DNA from: Gnetum montanum
Lineage: Eukaryota; Streptophyta; Gnetopsida; Gnetales; Gnetaceae
Reading direction: 5' to 3'
Assembly: GCA_015680685.1 (NCBI GenBank)
Contig: MNCI01023681.1
Location: forward strand, 1,052-25,820
DNA: 24,769 nucleotides
Shown here: piece after piece, positions 1 through 10,493 of the stretch
Layout of the letters: each line of letters opens with the position of its first letter
Numbering within the stretch: the first letter of the stretch is position 1
Program-made: the position numbers and the translations under genes
The notes under the pieces: generated by a model
The model's database searches: none
Told to the model about the DNA's origin: nothing
Seen by the model: the letters and a program-made list of their open reading frames with translations, nothing else

Positions 1-682
1 TTACCTAAGTGGCCAATATTTCTACATAGTGAATTCTGTAGTTGTAAGTCGTTGTCTTCCTAATCTACACTTGTATTACTTTGTGTGTAAGATTAAGTGT
101 GGTTGAGGCATAGGATATTTATTTTTTATATTTTTACTATTTTTCTCCTACTTGCTAAATGATTATATGAATTAACATTTAATACCTAAATTAACTAACT
201 AATTAATTACTTCATTAACTAACTATCCTAATGTAGAGTATCTATTCCCACTTGTCATATACATCCTAAACCTATATTAACACTGATGGGTTACCAAGTG
301 TATATGATTGGGTGCACCAATTATCTACCATTGGGATTACTAAGCATTAATATATCATGATCAAAGTGGACACACCTACATTTCTTATGAACAATAACAT
401 TAGTAACTAGAGAACAAGAATGTAAATCACATGTAAAATAAATTATTGAAAAGTTGAATTATGCTAGTCTAAGTGCTGTAATGGATAGAGAGAACCTCAA
501 TTTATTGTTTTATATGCAAATGTGTCGAAGTATATGTACACTTAGATAAAATATTATACAATCTCTTAAATCCACACTGCTGGTACTCAAAGGAAAAATA
601 TTCTAACTTTTGTGAAAAGAAACTATATGAATTTGGCTAAGGCTATAACCAAAACATGCCATGAATGTGAAGGGTATATGCA

Positions 683-690
683 TTTATATA
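683..690 (-). promoter_or_regulatory. TATA box of left inverted arm
   Basis: TATATAAA is read on the minus strand. It mirrors the plus-strand box at 906-913 about the symmetry centre near 798, as expected if both arms are LTR promoters pointing away from each other. Activity is inferred only. Confidence 0.45.
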
Positions 691-714
691 AGCAACACCC
701 ACATCAATGTTGAC

Positions 715-870
715 ATACATGCATCAACGTATCATAGGATGCATTGATAGACATGCTTCAATGGGGTTGCATCAATGGCTGATGAGACATAACTAAACAA
801 GTTGTGACAACGGACATACCTCAAAGCAACCCCATTGATGTATCCCTGTTGATGCATGGTTAGATGCATT
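715..870. repeat. Cluster of short GCATCAA/TTGATGC motifs
   Basis: At least six near-copies of a short motif (GCATCAA and its complement, with one-base variants) occur in both orientations between the two divergent TATA boxes, for example around 720, 740, 770, 835, 852 and 866. Their position upstream of both promoters fits a regulatory cluster, but this is inference. Confidence 0.45.
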
Positions 871-905
871 GACATAGATGTAATGACAATTACACAAGTA
901 GGGCC

Positions 906-913
906 TATATAAA
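906..913 (+). promoter_or_regulatory. TATA box of right inverted arm (outer element LTR)
   Basis: TATATAAA lies about 940 nt upstream of the outer gag start at 1851. Its mirror image sits at 683-690. It is the best candidate for the promoter of the outer element. Confidence 0.45.
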
Positions 914-1597
914 TTCACTCATCACCCACATTTATGACACTTAGAATTCATAGTGTAGTGAAGTTCTTATAGTTTCTATTCTCCAAAGTTAGAATATTTT
1001 CCCTCTAAGTACCCATAGTAAGAATTAAGAGATTGTATAGGGCTTTATTCAAATTCCTATGTACTCAATCACATTGGCATGAATGACAATATAGTCGAGA
1101 TTTTCTACATTCATTGCAGCACTTAGATTAGTTTCCTCTTTATGTTCAGCACTTTACTCTTAAAGCAATTTATATTTATGGCCTTGAATAATTAATATAA
1201 TTAATCATAAAAAACGTAAGTATGATCACTTCAAGCATAATATATTACACTTGATAATCCTAGTAGTGGATATTTGGCATGCCCAGTAATAGCCACTTGG
1301 TAATCTAATAACATTAATATGAGTTTGGGATGTGTATGACATGTGGAAATAGTTACTTTTCATTAGGATAATTAGTTACTAGATTAGCTAAGTAGTTAGA
1401 TAATCAATTATTAAATTTCCATTCACTCATCTTGGCACTAGGATAAAAAATATATAAAAATACTTATAAAAATAGAGATAACGTATTTTAACTCACATTT
1501 AACCATACGTACTAATAACACAAGTGTAAGTTAGGAAGACAGTGATCATACAACTCCATGATTCACTGTTTAGGACTATAAGTAACTTAGGAAACTA

Positions 1598-1850
1598 AGT
1601 CTATAGAATTTGATTGGATTGCTAGTGAATGCTTGTTATTCATATAGTTGGGAGTAGGGGATACCTGCCACTCATCATTGATGACAATATTGGGGATTTA
1701 GTTTAGCTAAGTGTGCTAACTAGTAATAGAATGTGAATTTATGTAAAGACATTGTAAACATAAAACAACAATGACTTATTATTAATTTAGTAAGAAAAGT
1801 ACTTGAAAAATTGAAACATTAAAGGCATACTATTTTTATATATAACTAAC
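1598..1850. other. Untranslated leader of the outer element
   Basis: This AT-rich stretch lies between the inverted-repeat region and the outer gag start. I could not identify a convincing tRNA-type primer-binding site; TTGGGAGTAGGGG near 1649-1661 is the only weak candidate. No coding signal was seen. Confidence 0.35.
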
Positions 1851-3854
1851 ATGGCTTCTTCTCACAAAAATGAATCTCCACCAAACATAGGAGAATCCAA
1901 CCAATGACAAGGGACACCAAAGAAGCCTCAACAAATTAGAGTTATCTATGCCCATCCAAATTCTTATAATCTAGATTCTACTTTCACCCTTCATTAAGAT
2001 GAACAGATGCACTAGAGGGACATGGAAGGAAACATTATGTTGCCTCTTGATCAATCCATTCCTAACATGTTAATGATCAATCTAATCAAATTTGGCTTCA
2101 CAACACTCAACATAGAATATGAGCTCTTAAACCACACCTATAGGGACTATCATCCTATAGATGCCTAGCATAAGAAAGATCGGCACATGGAAGCACGTTA
2201 TGAGGCCTCTAAGGAAAAAAGGGTCTTGGAATCATTATTCTTATGATAACATAAAGAGGATGAAGATTTCTTTTCTGGACAATCCCAATATATAGATTTT
2301 CCTCCTTTCTTTGAGGAGGACATCCTTCACGAACAATTACAGTCAACCTTGAAAAACTTTGGTGATGGAAAGACATGGTCTTGAGACAATGGAGCCTTAA
2401 AGGATAGAAATCCTAGTCATTCATCTAAAGGTAAGGAGAATGATGAGGACTAGAAAAAAGAGAAGTAGAAGGATTAGTGTAGGAATCGAAGGAGAAGTAC
2501 TAGTAAGAACAGTTCACCTAGTTTTCCTTCTTTACCCTCATCATTCACGTCATCATCCAACTTAAGCAAAAGGAGATGGGGCTAAGACAAAACAAGAAGT
2601 AGTCAAGACTAGGATGAAGATGAATGGTGGGATAGAGATTAATGGAAATGTTGTCGAGATGATCAAGACCAAAGGTAGAGACAACCAAAAGAGGGAGAAG
2701 AGCACCATCAGGAGCAAAGTCATAATAAGACTCATTATAGGTGTCATAGCCATGAAAGAGACCGCCATGAATGAAATGGCTATAATGAGCCTCTACTAGC
2801 TACTAGAAATAATATTAATATTTCAGAGGTAGTGATAATTCTCACAAGACATCAAAGAGATAGAAAAATTAAGAGGCTAGATATGAATAATATTCCCATG
2901 TTTGGAGGGGGATATCATGTAAATCCACAACATCATCTACAAGCATTTCATGATGCATGTGCCTTGCAGAATATAGAAAATGAATGGAAAAAGCTTAAAT
3001 TATTCACAAGGACACTCATCAAAGAAGCAAAATGCTAGTAATGGTTCTTGGAACTAGAATCTATTTTCCAATGGAGTACCATATTGGAGCTATTTAATGA
3101 CAAATACTAAATGTACTCCAAAGTGTCTAACATGTAGAGGTAGATCCAAGGATGGAAATAGAGAAATTGTGAGTCCTTGGATGTGGCCCTGGGTAGATAC
3201 TACTCTCTTTTGTATCGATGCCCAAGCCATGAATACTCTCAAAGGGAACAACTTTGCCATATCATAGATGGACTTCCAAATAAGACAAGGGAAATCCTTG
3301 GGGTTTATACCTAAGGAAGACTCTCTAAAATGTAGGTTCATCATATTCAAAGGTTAATAGAGTAGGTGGCCAAAGAAGAAGGGGAGCTAAAGAAACATGA
3401 AAGTACAAAGAAGTATAACAGAAACCCCTCCATTCACAAAAGAAAGGTGCGTTTCTATGATTCAAAGGAGGAAGACTTTGTCGATACAAAAATATTTCAC
3501 TAGGATATCAACTGAGATTGATAAAATATGGGATTCCTTGGATGAGAAGTTTTAAATATCTCTTAAAATTACAGAAGAAAAAGTGAAGCAAGGGAGTAGT
3601 GGTCAAGATAGAAGAAGAAAGAAGGATGTAGAAAAAGGTTACTATCAGCAAAAGGGTAAGTATTGAATGGTTAAAGAGGTTACAAATTCTAAAATAGATG
3701 ATGAAAAATGTTGTATCTATCAATATGAACATCCTAAGGGATGTTGTCCATGCTTTCACATCTACAAGAGTCTGGGGTATGTGCATTAAATCCAAAATTT
3801 GCAAAATGGAAAACACCCAGGTAATTGCCTTACCTACAAGGCAACTATAGGTAG
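1851..3854 (+). pseudogene. gag: Decayed gag of outer Ty3/gypsy element
   Basis: Gag is the capsid/nucleocapsid precursor that packages retrotransposon RNA. The reading frame starts at the ATG at 1851 and is broken by many stops, mostly at positions where one C-to-T change of CAG or CAA would explain them. A Ser/Arg/Lys/Glu-rich low-complexity stretch covers about 2400-2720. The clearest domain is at about 2890-3110, with the typical gag pattern of an FxGG start, NPQHHLQAF, IENEW and LKLFTRTL followed by a Trp-rich helix. A Cys/His-rich segment at about 3709-3790 resembles a gag-pro knuckle. The frame changes once near 3505. The inner element splits this gene at 3854, and the same frame resumes at 22297. 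The protein cannot be made from this copy. Confidence 0.8.
3850..3854. repeat. Target-site duplication, left (GGTAG)
   Basis: These five bases directly precede the TG of the 5' LTR and are repeated exactly after the CA of the 3' LTR at 22292-22296. A 5-bp duplication is the usual integration footprint of Ty3/gypsy elements. Confidence 0.93.
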
Positions 3855-4487
3855 TGAAACACCATAGAAATTGTGAATCGGCCTCAGGCGAAGATTCGCG
3901 GTTCGGGCGGAAGTTTGCAATGGTAATCCAAAAGACAGAACAAAGCAAAGAGGCGCGCAGCATCCAGTCTCCGAGTTTCTCACAGATTGTTAACCTTACT
4001 TTGTTTTCTCTCTTTACGCTACATTACGCAACATAGCATGGTGTCGCTCAGCGTAATTCTGTTTAGCGTAGCCCGATATCAGAAAGCAACTGACTTCAGC
4101 AGTTTTGACGAGGTTTAAAGTTTAAAACTTGTCACATATTCGGCTAAGTTTTCTTGCTCAGGGCCGAGCTTACGCTCCGTTACGTAGAGCAGCGTAACGA
4201 GCTTCAAAGAAGACAAAGTCAGAGTACAAGGAAGAGCTGCAGACTAATTTCTTTTCTTTGTAGATTGGTTGCTTTATGCTTATTATGCTACGCAGTGTGG
4301 ACAAGCGTAATTCATTGCAAAGTTGACCATTTTTATGCTCTATCATGCTTTTCGGTGTAAATAAGTGTAAAATAGCTGGCATCAACTACTCCCACGCTCT
4401 ATTACGCTCTACCACGCGACGCAGCGTAAACAAGTGTAATGCAGCATAAATCTAGCTAAATCAGTTACGCATCTGCTATTCACACAC

Positions 4488-4511
4488 ACAATACGCTGAT
4501 GAGCGTATTGT
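4488..4511. promoter_or_regulatory. LTR hairpin, 5' copy
   Basis: A perfect 10-bp inverted repeat (ACAATACGCT and AGCGTATTGT) encloses a GATG loop. The 3' LTR has the same hairpin with a 14-bp stem, so this copy has lost its base by CpG decay. It lies about 170 bp upstream of the TATA box. Confidence 0.6.
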
Positions 4512-4683
4512 ACGTAATCGTGAAGCAGCTTTGGCAAAAATGTTGACAGTGTACGTTGCCCCTTCTCCCGGAAATGTGATGCAACATGGCCAGTTTCAAC
4601 ATAAAGTTTACCAAGTCAACGGTATGTTGAAAGTTCGGGACACATGTCATCAGGGCCATGCTTTCCCCATATGTTGTCAAACT

Positions 4684-4691
4684 TATAAATA
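4684..4691 (+). promoter_or_regulatory. TATA box of 5' LTR
   Basis: TATAAATA is conserved in the same context in both LTRs and is the only good TATA element seen there. It is the likely Pol II promoter for the genomic RNA, with the start expected about 30 nt downstream (inference). Confidence 0.65.
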
Positions 4692-5422
4692 CTCCAGTTG
4701 GTGAAGAAACAAAGAGACCTGTAGCATCGACAACTTTTGGCAGCATCACCTTTTAGCAGAGATAGAAGACATTTTGCTTGAGCATTAGCAGTAGGAGCGA
4801 TTAGTCCTTTGGCGAAAACACAACTCTCTCCATTGGCGATCATTGGCAGCATTGAGCAGAGACTACCCAAGGCAAAAGGAACAGATCAGAGATCGAAAGA
4901 TCATCTAGTGCGGCTTGTGAGTTTTATTGATCAGAAACAGTTGATCGATAGACGTTAGAGCTTGACCTTCCTTGCATCCCATCTCTAGTTTATGAGGTAG
5001 ATCGAACTCCATTCTGTACTCCTTGTTGAACAATTTTCTTGTCATTTTTTGTATGCTTCACACAACATAAGCGGAGCTTTTCCATTGGAAATTTGTATGC
5101 AATATACCCAGTTTTCAGGTCAAAGTATAGATCTGGGAATTGCGCATTTTCCTTGGATTTGATCCTTCCTGTCGTGTTGACATTGTTGTTATCTACATTA
5201 TTTTCTTCTCCTTTGGCGATTCACTGAATCAAATTATTCCACAGAATATCTACAATATTCGTCGATTTACTAATTGAGTAAGTCCTTGTCTGATCGACAA
5301 GACCGTTCAGGGCACCGCGGATTCGTTTCCTCCAGCATGGCCCTCACACGGATCTGTGGTTAAGACTGTGTACACGAATTTTTGTTTGATATTTCCAGCT
5401 ACCGACATTTTCCGTCGTTACA

Positions 5423-5676
5423 GTTTTCTAGCGTTAGAAGGAGGGCCTAGCTCTGATTCGTATTTTTTCTACAGGTAGCCCTGTAAGCAATCTGTACCCG
5501 TATCTCTAAAAACATAAACGTAAAACCTCTAGGGAATTTTACGAAAAATAGTGTGGTGTATATCGGTCACTGTAACGATTCCTTTGGAATCCTACAGGGT
5601 AAAAAGCCTAATCGCGATCTTCTTTGTCCATCGCCTTTTAGATCTGGTTGCTTATTATCATTAATCTATTTGACCA
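5423..5676 (+). other. 5' untranslated leader of inner element
   Basis: About 250 bases lie between the LTR and the first gag ATG. Apart from the presumed primer-binding site I see no ORF or conserved motif. Confidence 0.6.
5429..5446 (+). other. Probable decayed primer-binding site
   Basis: This site lies six bases after the end of the 5' LTR and reads TAGCGTTAGAAGGAGGGC. Plant gypsy primer sites begin TGG; here the start is TAG, one G-to-A change away, and the GC-rich, purine-rich remainder has the right position and length. I could not assign the tRNA. Confidence 0.45.
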
Positions 5677-8627
5677 ATGGATTCTTCATACACAACCACT
5701 GCCGCCATGATTACCACTGACTCGGGTGCCACATCTGTGAATCCCATCACCGCCACTGGACTAGCCTCTAATGTTATAGGACCTCAGGGACCATCATGTC
5801 ATTCATTGAGATTACAGGGCAAAGATCCTGTATTCACCATCGTGACGCCTGAGGAATATAATTTTATTTACGTCAAGATTCAGGCAAAGCTTCCTCTCAA
5901 CTGAGTCGAGATCGAAGAAAAAAGAAACTTTGAGCTGATCCATAGAGGGGGTCAAGATTTCACCCCTACCGCCTACGACATCATCCCCCTAACAGAACAT
6001 TACCATGAAATCATAACACAGTTGGTCATGGCTAGGAGCCAGGCTACAAGGTCTATGCTGGAACCTCAGAATGGGGAAGAAGAGGAAGATGAACTTTCAG
6101 CCTAGTTTGAACATTCATACCACACTCTTAGTCCCCATACATACATAAATCCCCTATTTAGCCTCATGGGAGAAGCCGCCCACCTTAATCCAGCCATGAC
6201 CACTCAAACGCACATCCCTGTCATCCCTCAGGTCACTACGCAATCATCCGTCCTGCAGGTGCAAATACCATCCCAGAATAACATGGGGGCGGTCTCATCA
6301 CCGTGCGTAATCAGTATCTCGTCGGTGGTGCCTGCGTCCATCACACCCTATTACATCCCGCAAGTGCAACCTCACGCCATGCTTACAACTCGCCCGGTAC
6401 AAAATCCAGTCCAGACCATATCGTTGCTGCCCCCTCCAAGGCAATAGATCACAACTACCGCTCAGCCACAGACATCCATCCAACAACCCACCGCGAGTCA
6501 GTGGATCATGCCTGTGGCACAACACTACCAGTCGGTGCTATATGGTGTGCAACCCTTAGTTGCACCCACCACGCAGGCCTCGCAGATGGTCCCATAATAT
6601 CCTTATAATCCCTATCCCACGCAATCGGCGGCGGCTAATTTCTCTGCTCAACCCAGTGGGTGGTGGTCTTCGCAGGCAGCTCCATCTGCAGGGGTCCCCA
6701 CTTCGTCGCCTACCGGACAAGCCATCCCTCTGTTTCCACTGCCTGGCACCGCTCTTTCAGGTCAACCCCCTGCTCCCCCTACATAGACATCTTCATCAAC
6801 AGGTTTGGATCAAGCATTCTTACTTATTCAGACCCTCACTGAGGAGGTTAGATGCCTTAAGGCCACTGGCTCTGACACTACATAGATCATGGATTTCTAT
6901 CAGGATGATCCCATTAGTCCAATGGTTCCCATGCTGTCATTGCCCCCGGGGATGTCCTTACCCCATTTCACTAAATATAATGGGGAGGGAGATCCTAACG
7001 CACATCTAGTTACCTTCAGATCTGAATCCTTGTTGCTACAACAATGGCCTCATACAATCATCCATGCCTTTGCGATGTCCCTGGCAAGGAAAGCTTTGGA
7101 TTGGTATCGAGCCCTCCCTCGCTCTTCCATCTCAACCTTGGAAGAGCTTATGACACAATTCGTGACTCGCTTTAAATACAACCTAAAGCCGAAGGTCACC
7201 TTAGATCAACTTATGGGAGTGAAACAAGACCCGCTCGAACCAATCCAAAAGTTTATACAGTGGTGGAGTGCTACTTTGAATGAAATCCGTGAGCCAATTG
7301 TGGAGGCCCATTTGCTGGCCATTTTCAAAGGAGCAGTTAATGACTTCATCAAGTCTAAGCTGTATTACCTTTCTCCTAGCTCCTTACATCATTCTTTCGC
7401 TCAAACTAAAAGCATCCAAGATGTTGTAGAGGCCAGCAAAGACCCGGTGTATGTCGCCTATAAAAACGCTAACAACAAGGGCAAGGATAAAGGTAAAACA
7501 ACAACAACGATGGTAGCTGTGCTGGCTGAAGATGCTAAGAACAAGAACAAGAAGGCACCTACGGCGTCTCCCGAGACCACGGCTAGTGCAAGCAGCACCA
7601 GCCAAGACACATCTGCCATCGAAAAGCCCCCCAGCCAAAACCAAACTTTGAGCCTAAAGATCGCTCAAAGTATACAGCCCTGTCTATAAAACATTCGGAA
7701 CTGTTGAAACAACTATTAGGGGCAAGATACATTCAGACTAAGAAGGTATCTGAAGAAGCTCTAAAGCATCACAGGCGTCATTGTGAACTGCTGAAGAATC
7801 CTTCTTTAGCCCTACCTAACGAACCACCAATTCCGAGGTCTTTCAGGCTGGATCGTTTCTGTGACTACCACCAATTGTCTGGTCATGACACAGATTACTG
7901 CTGGGTGTTGAAAGAAGACATTCAATGCATGATCGACGATGGTTCTTTGAAAATAGATGGTAGTAGTCCAACTCATCCTGAAAACCAGGCGTTGCATGTG
8001 TACAAGGATCCGTTAAACGCAAATAACACACCCTACACAATCAACATGGTGAGTATGGACAGTGAAGGGAAGGTACCGCCTAAACAGCCCTTTGTTTTAC
8101 GCATGCCTACTAGTTCACCGTGGGGGACAGGCTTTTCACCAACAGCCAGTGGCATCTCGAGGCCGCCCTTTGTCATTCGGGCGCCTTCTCCGGATTTAAC
8201 TCAACATCGCGTTAACAGTAAAGCCGCGGCCACGTCCGCGCCTACATCTAAAGCACCCTTCATCCTCAGAGCACCAAAACCACCTGTTGCCCCTTTTATG
8301 GAGGGGCAAACCTCTAACGAAGGCCATCCATCGCCATCCAATAAACAAACGGAAGGAGATGCGTCTGATAATGCAGCCAAAAACCATGTTACGCTAGGCT
8401 TCCCTAAGCCTAGGCCTTTGGCCTCTGTACCTTCGCCTGCATCCCATGGGCAGGACAAGGATGCAGAAACACAGCCACCTCCCCTCAGTAGGAAGAAAAA
8501 CAACCCTCTGACTGACGTCGTTTCGCCTCGGGAGATTCGTCTCTTGGGACGAATGGAAGAAGACAGAGGGGACAAACAAGCCAGCCGAGAACAAGATCTC
8601 CTCGACGTGTTTATGCAGGTCAAATAG
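5677..8627 (+). pseudogene. gag: Gag of inner Tat-type element, decayed
   Basis: The ATG at 5677 (context ACCAATGG) opens a frame that runs to about 7630 with six internal stops. It then continues in another frame to the stop at 8625-8627, and through it into the protease. The first ~400 codons are Pro/Gln/Ser/Thr-rich with few features. The gag core is at about 6889-7440, starting with an FYQDDPISP-like lead and containing FTKYNGEGDPNAHL, the ALDWYRALP helix and LTQF/VTRFKYN-like segments. A Lys-rich tail follows. A Cys/His-type segment, CDYHQLSGHDTDYCW, lies at about 7860-7905, as in Tat/Ogre gag-pro. The frame change at 7627-7632 sits in a run of six Cs and fits loss of one C. Three FVLR/FVIR/FILR-AP repeats follow at 8090-8275. 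Confidence 0.82.
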
Positions 8628-9485
8628 GCTTTGAAACAAAAAAATACAACGTTGAGCCTCTACGACCTACTCATGACGTCTCAAAAACATCGTGAGGCCA
8701 TGGTCTGTATGCTAACATCCATACCTGTGGATGAAAGCTTACCAGTGGAGGAGGAAGTGATACATGTTGTCATGTTTCCCTCTAACGTTGAGTGACCTAA
8801 ACCTACCTCGTTGACCTTTTATGACGAATCCATTAAAGATGATCCTGAGAAAGGTCAAGTGACAATTGAACCCATGTTTATCACCATCCGGGTCGGCTAA
8901 TATCGGATCCGGAGCGTGCACGTGGACGACGGCGTGGCTACAAATGTCATCCCTTGCCCCATTGTGGATAGGTTGGGTATGGTCGACCAGATCAGTCCCA
9001 CAACGACAACATGCGTAAAGTCGTTCAACGGAGCACGGGTTCAAGTCAAGGGGACGATGTGCATCGAATTTGTGGCAGGGGATCAATTCCCAATAGTTGC
9101 TACATTTCTCGTTGTCGAGGAGATGCCTGGTTTCAACTTAATTCTAGGAAGGTCCTAGTTAGCCCAACTGAGAGCAATTTCATCACCAATACACCAGGAA
9201 ATACACCTACCCTACGCAGGGGGGGAGGTTGTAATACGCGGTGATGAAATCACCCCCAGAACTGTCAACAATATCGAAGAAGAACGGGGTTCAGAGATAG
9301 AAACATCCAATGATCAGACCCATCCCCGAATCCCTAAACAAACCGAAACGAATGATGACAGTATAGCCTGGGCCGACTTACCATTTCAAGACAGTGGTAT
9401 GGAGGAGGCAGGTCATAAATCTCCACGTCCTTACGCATCATTGAACGTAAAGGCCATCAAGAAACAATTGCGAATCAGTGATTGA
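8628..9485 (+). pseudogene. pro: Retropepsin-type aspartic protease (inner element), decayed
   Basis: This cleaves the polyprotein in the particle. It is in the same frame as the end of gag, after a stop at 8625-8627. The active-site region is at about 8916-8960, VHVDDGVATNVIP, in the place of the usual D-S/T-G loop; a DDG triad is atypical and may be a mutation. The flap and C-terminal half follow, ending in NLILGR at about 9140, the retropepsin ILG signature. The next codon pair, usually Pro-Trp in plant elements, reads Ser-stop. Stops at about 8794, 8899 and 9157 interrupt the frame. An acidic linker then runs to a TGA at 9483-9485. RT does not follow; 7 kb of other sequence does. Confidence 0.8.
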
Positions 9486-9717
9486 TCTGAGTGGCATTTA
9501 CGCGCGTCATCATACTTCCACTTGTTTTCCGCTTACACTCATCAATTTCGTTGTCAGTCTTCTTTAACATATGCATACGTATTTACGCTTTCTGTCTATT
9601 ACACTATTTACATTTCTCATTTGTACACAATTTATGCTTTTTGATTATTATTAGTCACTTTAGCGCAATTACGTACAAACATACACTGTCATTAGTTACA
9701 CTTCCACACTTATGTAG
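9486..9717. other. Pyrimidine-rich spacer after protease
   Basis: About 230 bases of T-rich DNA with several ACGC/ACGT motifs and no coding signal. It may be the 5' part of a PR-RT intron; a phase-0 donor-like AAC|GTAAAG occurs at 9446/9447. Confidence 0.4.
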
Positions 9718-9982
9718 ATGGCTCGCAATGGCCTTAAACTAATGATGGCGCACAACGGCCTTAAACTAATGATGGCGCGCAACGGCCTTAAACTAGTGGT
9801 GGCCCGCAACGGCCTTAAACTAATGATGGCCCGCAACGGCCTTAAACTAGTGGTGGCCCATAACAGCCTTAAACTAGCAAAGGCCCGCAATGGCTTAAAA
9901 CTAGCGCTGGCCCGCAATGGCCTAAAACTACCTTGTATTTTATGCAAAAGCTACCTGGCGGCCCGCGATGGCCTTAAACTAA
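9718..9982 (+). repeat. 27-bp minisatellite (array 1)
   Basis: Eight head-to-tail 27-bp units run from 9718 to 9933, with a ninth at 9957-9982 after a 23-bp interruption. The unit core is GGCCCGCAANGGCCTTAAACTA. Because 27 is divisible by three, both strands show a nine-residue periodic ORF (ARNGLKLMM-like in sense), which I regard as a by-product. The unit resembles array 2 at 19057-19555. Confidence 0.9.
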
Positions 9983-10114
9983 CAATTCCATTCTACAACA
10001 ACGCAAACTATCTGCAGTCTTTAACAATTCTGCTTACGTTTTGCATGAATAAAGACATAAAAAATAAACAAATAATAATAATAACAGTTAAAGTCATACA
10101 GAAGATCTTATAGT

Positions 10115-10180
10115 CAACCTTTCCAACATTCATATAACCATTGCTCAATTCCAATCAACAAAATCATGCGTAAATCATAA
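10115..10180. other. 3' flank of antisense gene
   Basis: AT-rich sequence directly downstream of the antisense stop. On the minus strand it continues into T-rich DNA at 10040-10090 that could hold plant polyadenylation elements. No sharp signal can be assigned. Confidence 0.3.
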
Positions 10181-10414
10181 TTACGTATCCCCCCGGGTGC
10201 CACTATCACTTGTATCCCTCAAGTCCGGCTCTAAGCCTAATAAATCATCCTCAAGTGGGTCATCCCTTTTAGAAGGTATTCCTTTGTGAGGAATGTCATC
10301 TTCATGAGGTCCTTGCTCTAACACTGGCTCCACAAGAGGACGGTCTTCGTCATTACGCTCGGCTTCCTGTACTTGCTCACCACCCTGTTCGCCTTCCTCG
10401 TCCACTCCCGGTAC
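10181..10414 (-). pseudogene. Antisense gene exon 8, acidic C-terminus
   Basis: A 234-nt terminal exon without stops, phase 0, after a 79-nt intron ending CATATATAG. The product is strongly acidic (VPGVDEEGEQGGEQVQEAER start; DDPLEDDLLG near the end) and stops at TAA 10183-10181. Confidence 0.75.
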
Positions 10415-10493
10415 CTATATATGGTAAATACATCGGTAAAAGTCATCATAGGATAAACCAGAAAATTTGAAATTCAATAACACCCAAAGTTAC

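Larger units (their letters stand above)
1..1597. repeat. Long imperfect inverted repeat (head-to-head LTR-like arms)
   Basis: The reverse complement of roughly 825-1597 aligns by eye along its length with 1-771. Matching landmarks include the block around 45-75 against 1515-1550, the block around 240-300 against 1290-1375, and the block around 555-625 against 980-1050. The symmetry centre is near 798, with a non-palindromic spacer of about 54 nt. Similarity is moderate and interrupted by small indels. The left arm still pairs at base 1, so it continues outside the window. I infer that the right arm is the LTR/leader of the outer Ty3/gypsy element whose gag starts at 1851, and that the left arm is an inverted copy of the same LTR family. 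The LTR termini and a primer-binding site could not be fixed. A simple foldback repeat is the alternative. Confidence 0.75.
3855..5422 (+). repeat. 5' LTR of inner element
   Basis: The 1,568-bp repeat begins TGAAACACCATAG and ends CGTCGTTACA, and is matched end to end by 20723-22291. It contains many TTACGC/GCGTAA motifs, a perfect hairpin at 4488-4511 and a TATA box at 4684-4691. It has lost more CpG sites than the 3' copy in the parts compared. Confidence 0.95.

Noticed and set aside
3508-3963. Minus-strand ORF of 151 codons crossing the 5' LTR boundary
   Set aside because: It spans the junction between outer gag and the inner LTR, so it arose by insertion; a similar shadow ORF appears at the 3' LTR (20581-20832).
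5423-5676. Canonical initiator-Met primer-binding site (TGGTATCAGAGC)
   Set aside because: Not found after the 5' LTR; only the decayed TAGCG... site at 5429 has the right position.
8201-8623. Minus-strand ORF of 140 codons opposite gag
   Set aside because: Shadow of the gag frame; Ser/Cys/Arg-rich composition typical of an antisense reading of a Pro-rich protein, with no splice or domain support.
9696-10113. Periodic nine-residue repeat proteins encoded on both strands of array 1
   Set aside because: Open frames in a 27-bp repeat without stops are automatic in all units; there is no start context or homology to support a protein.
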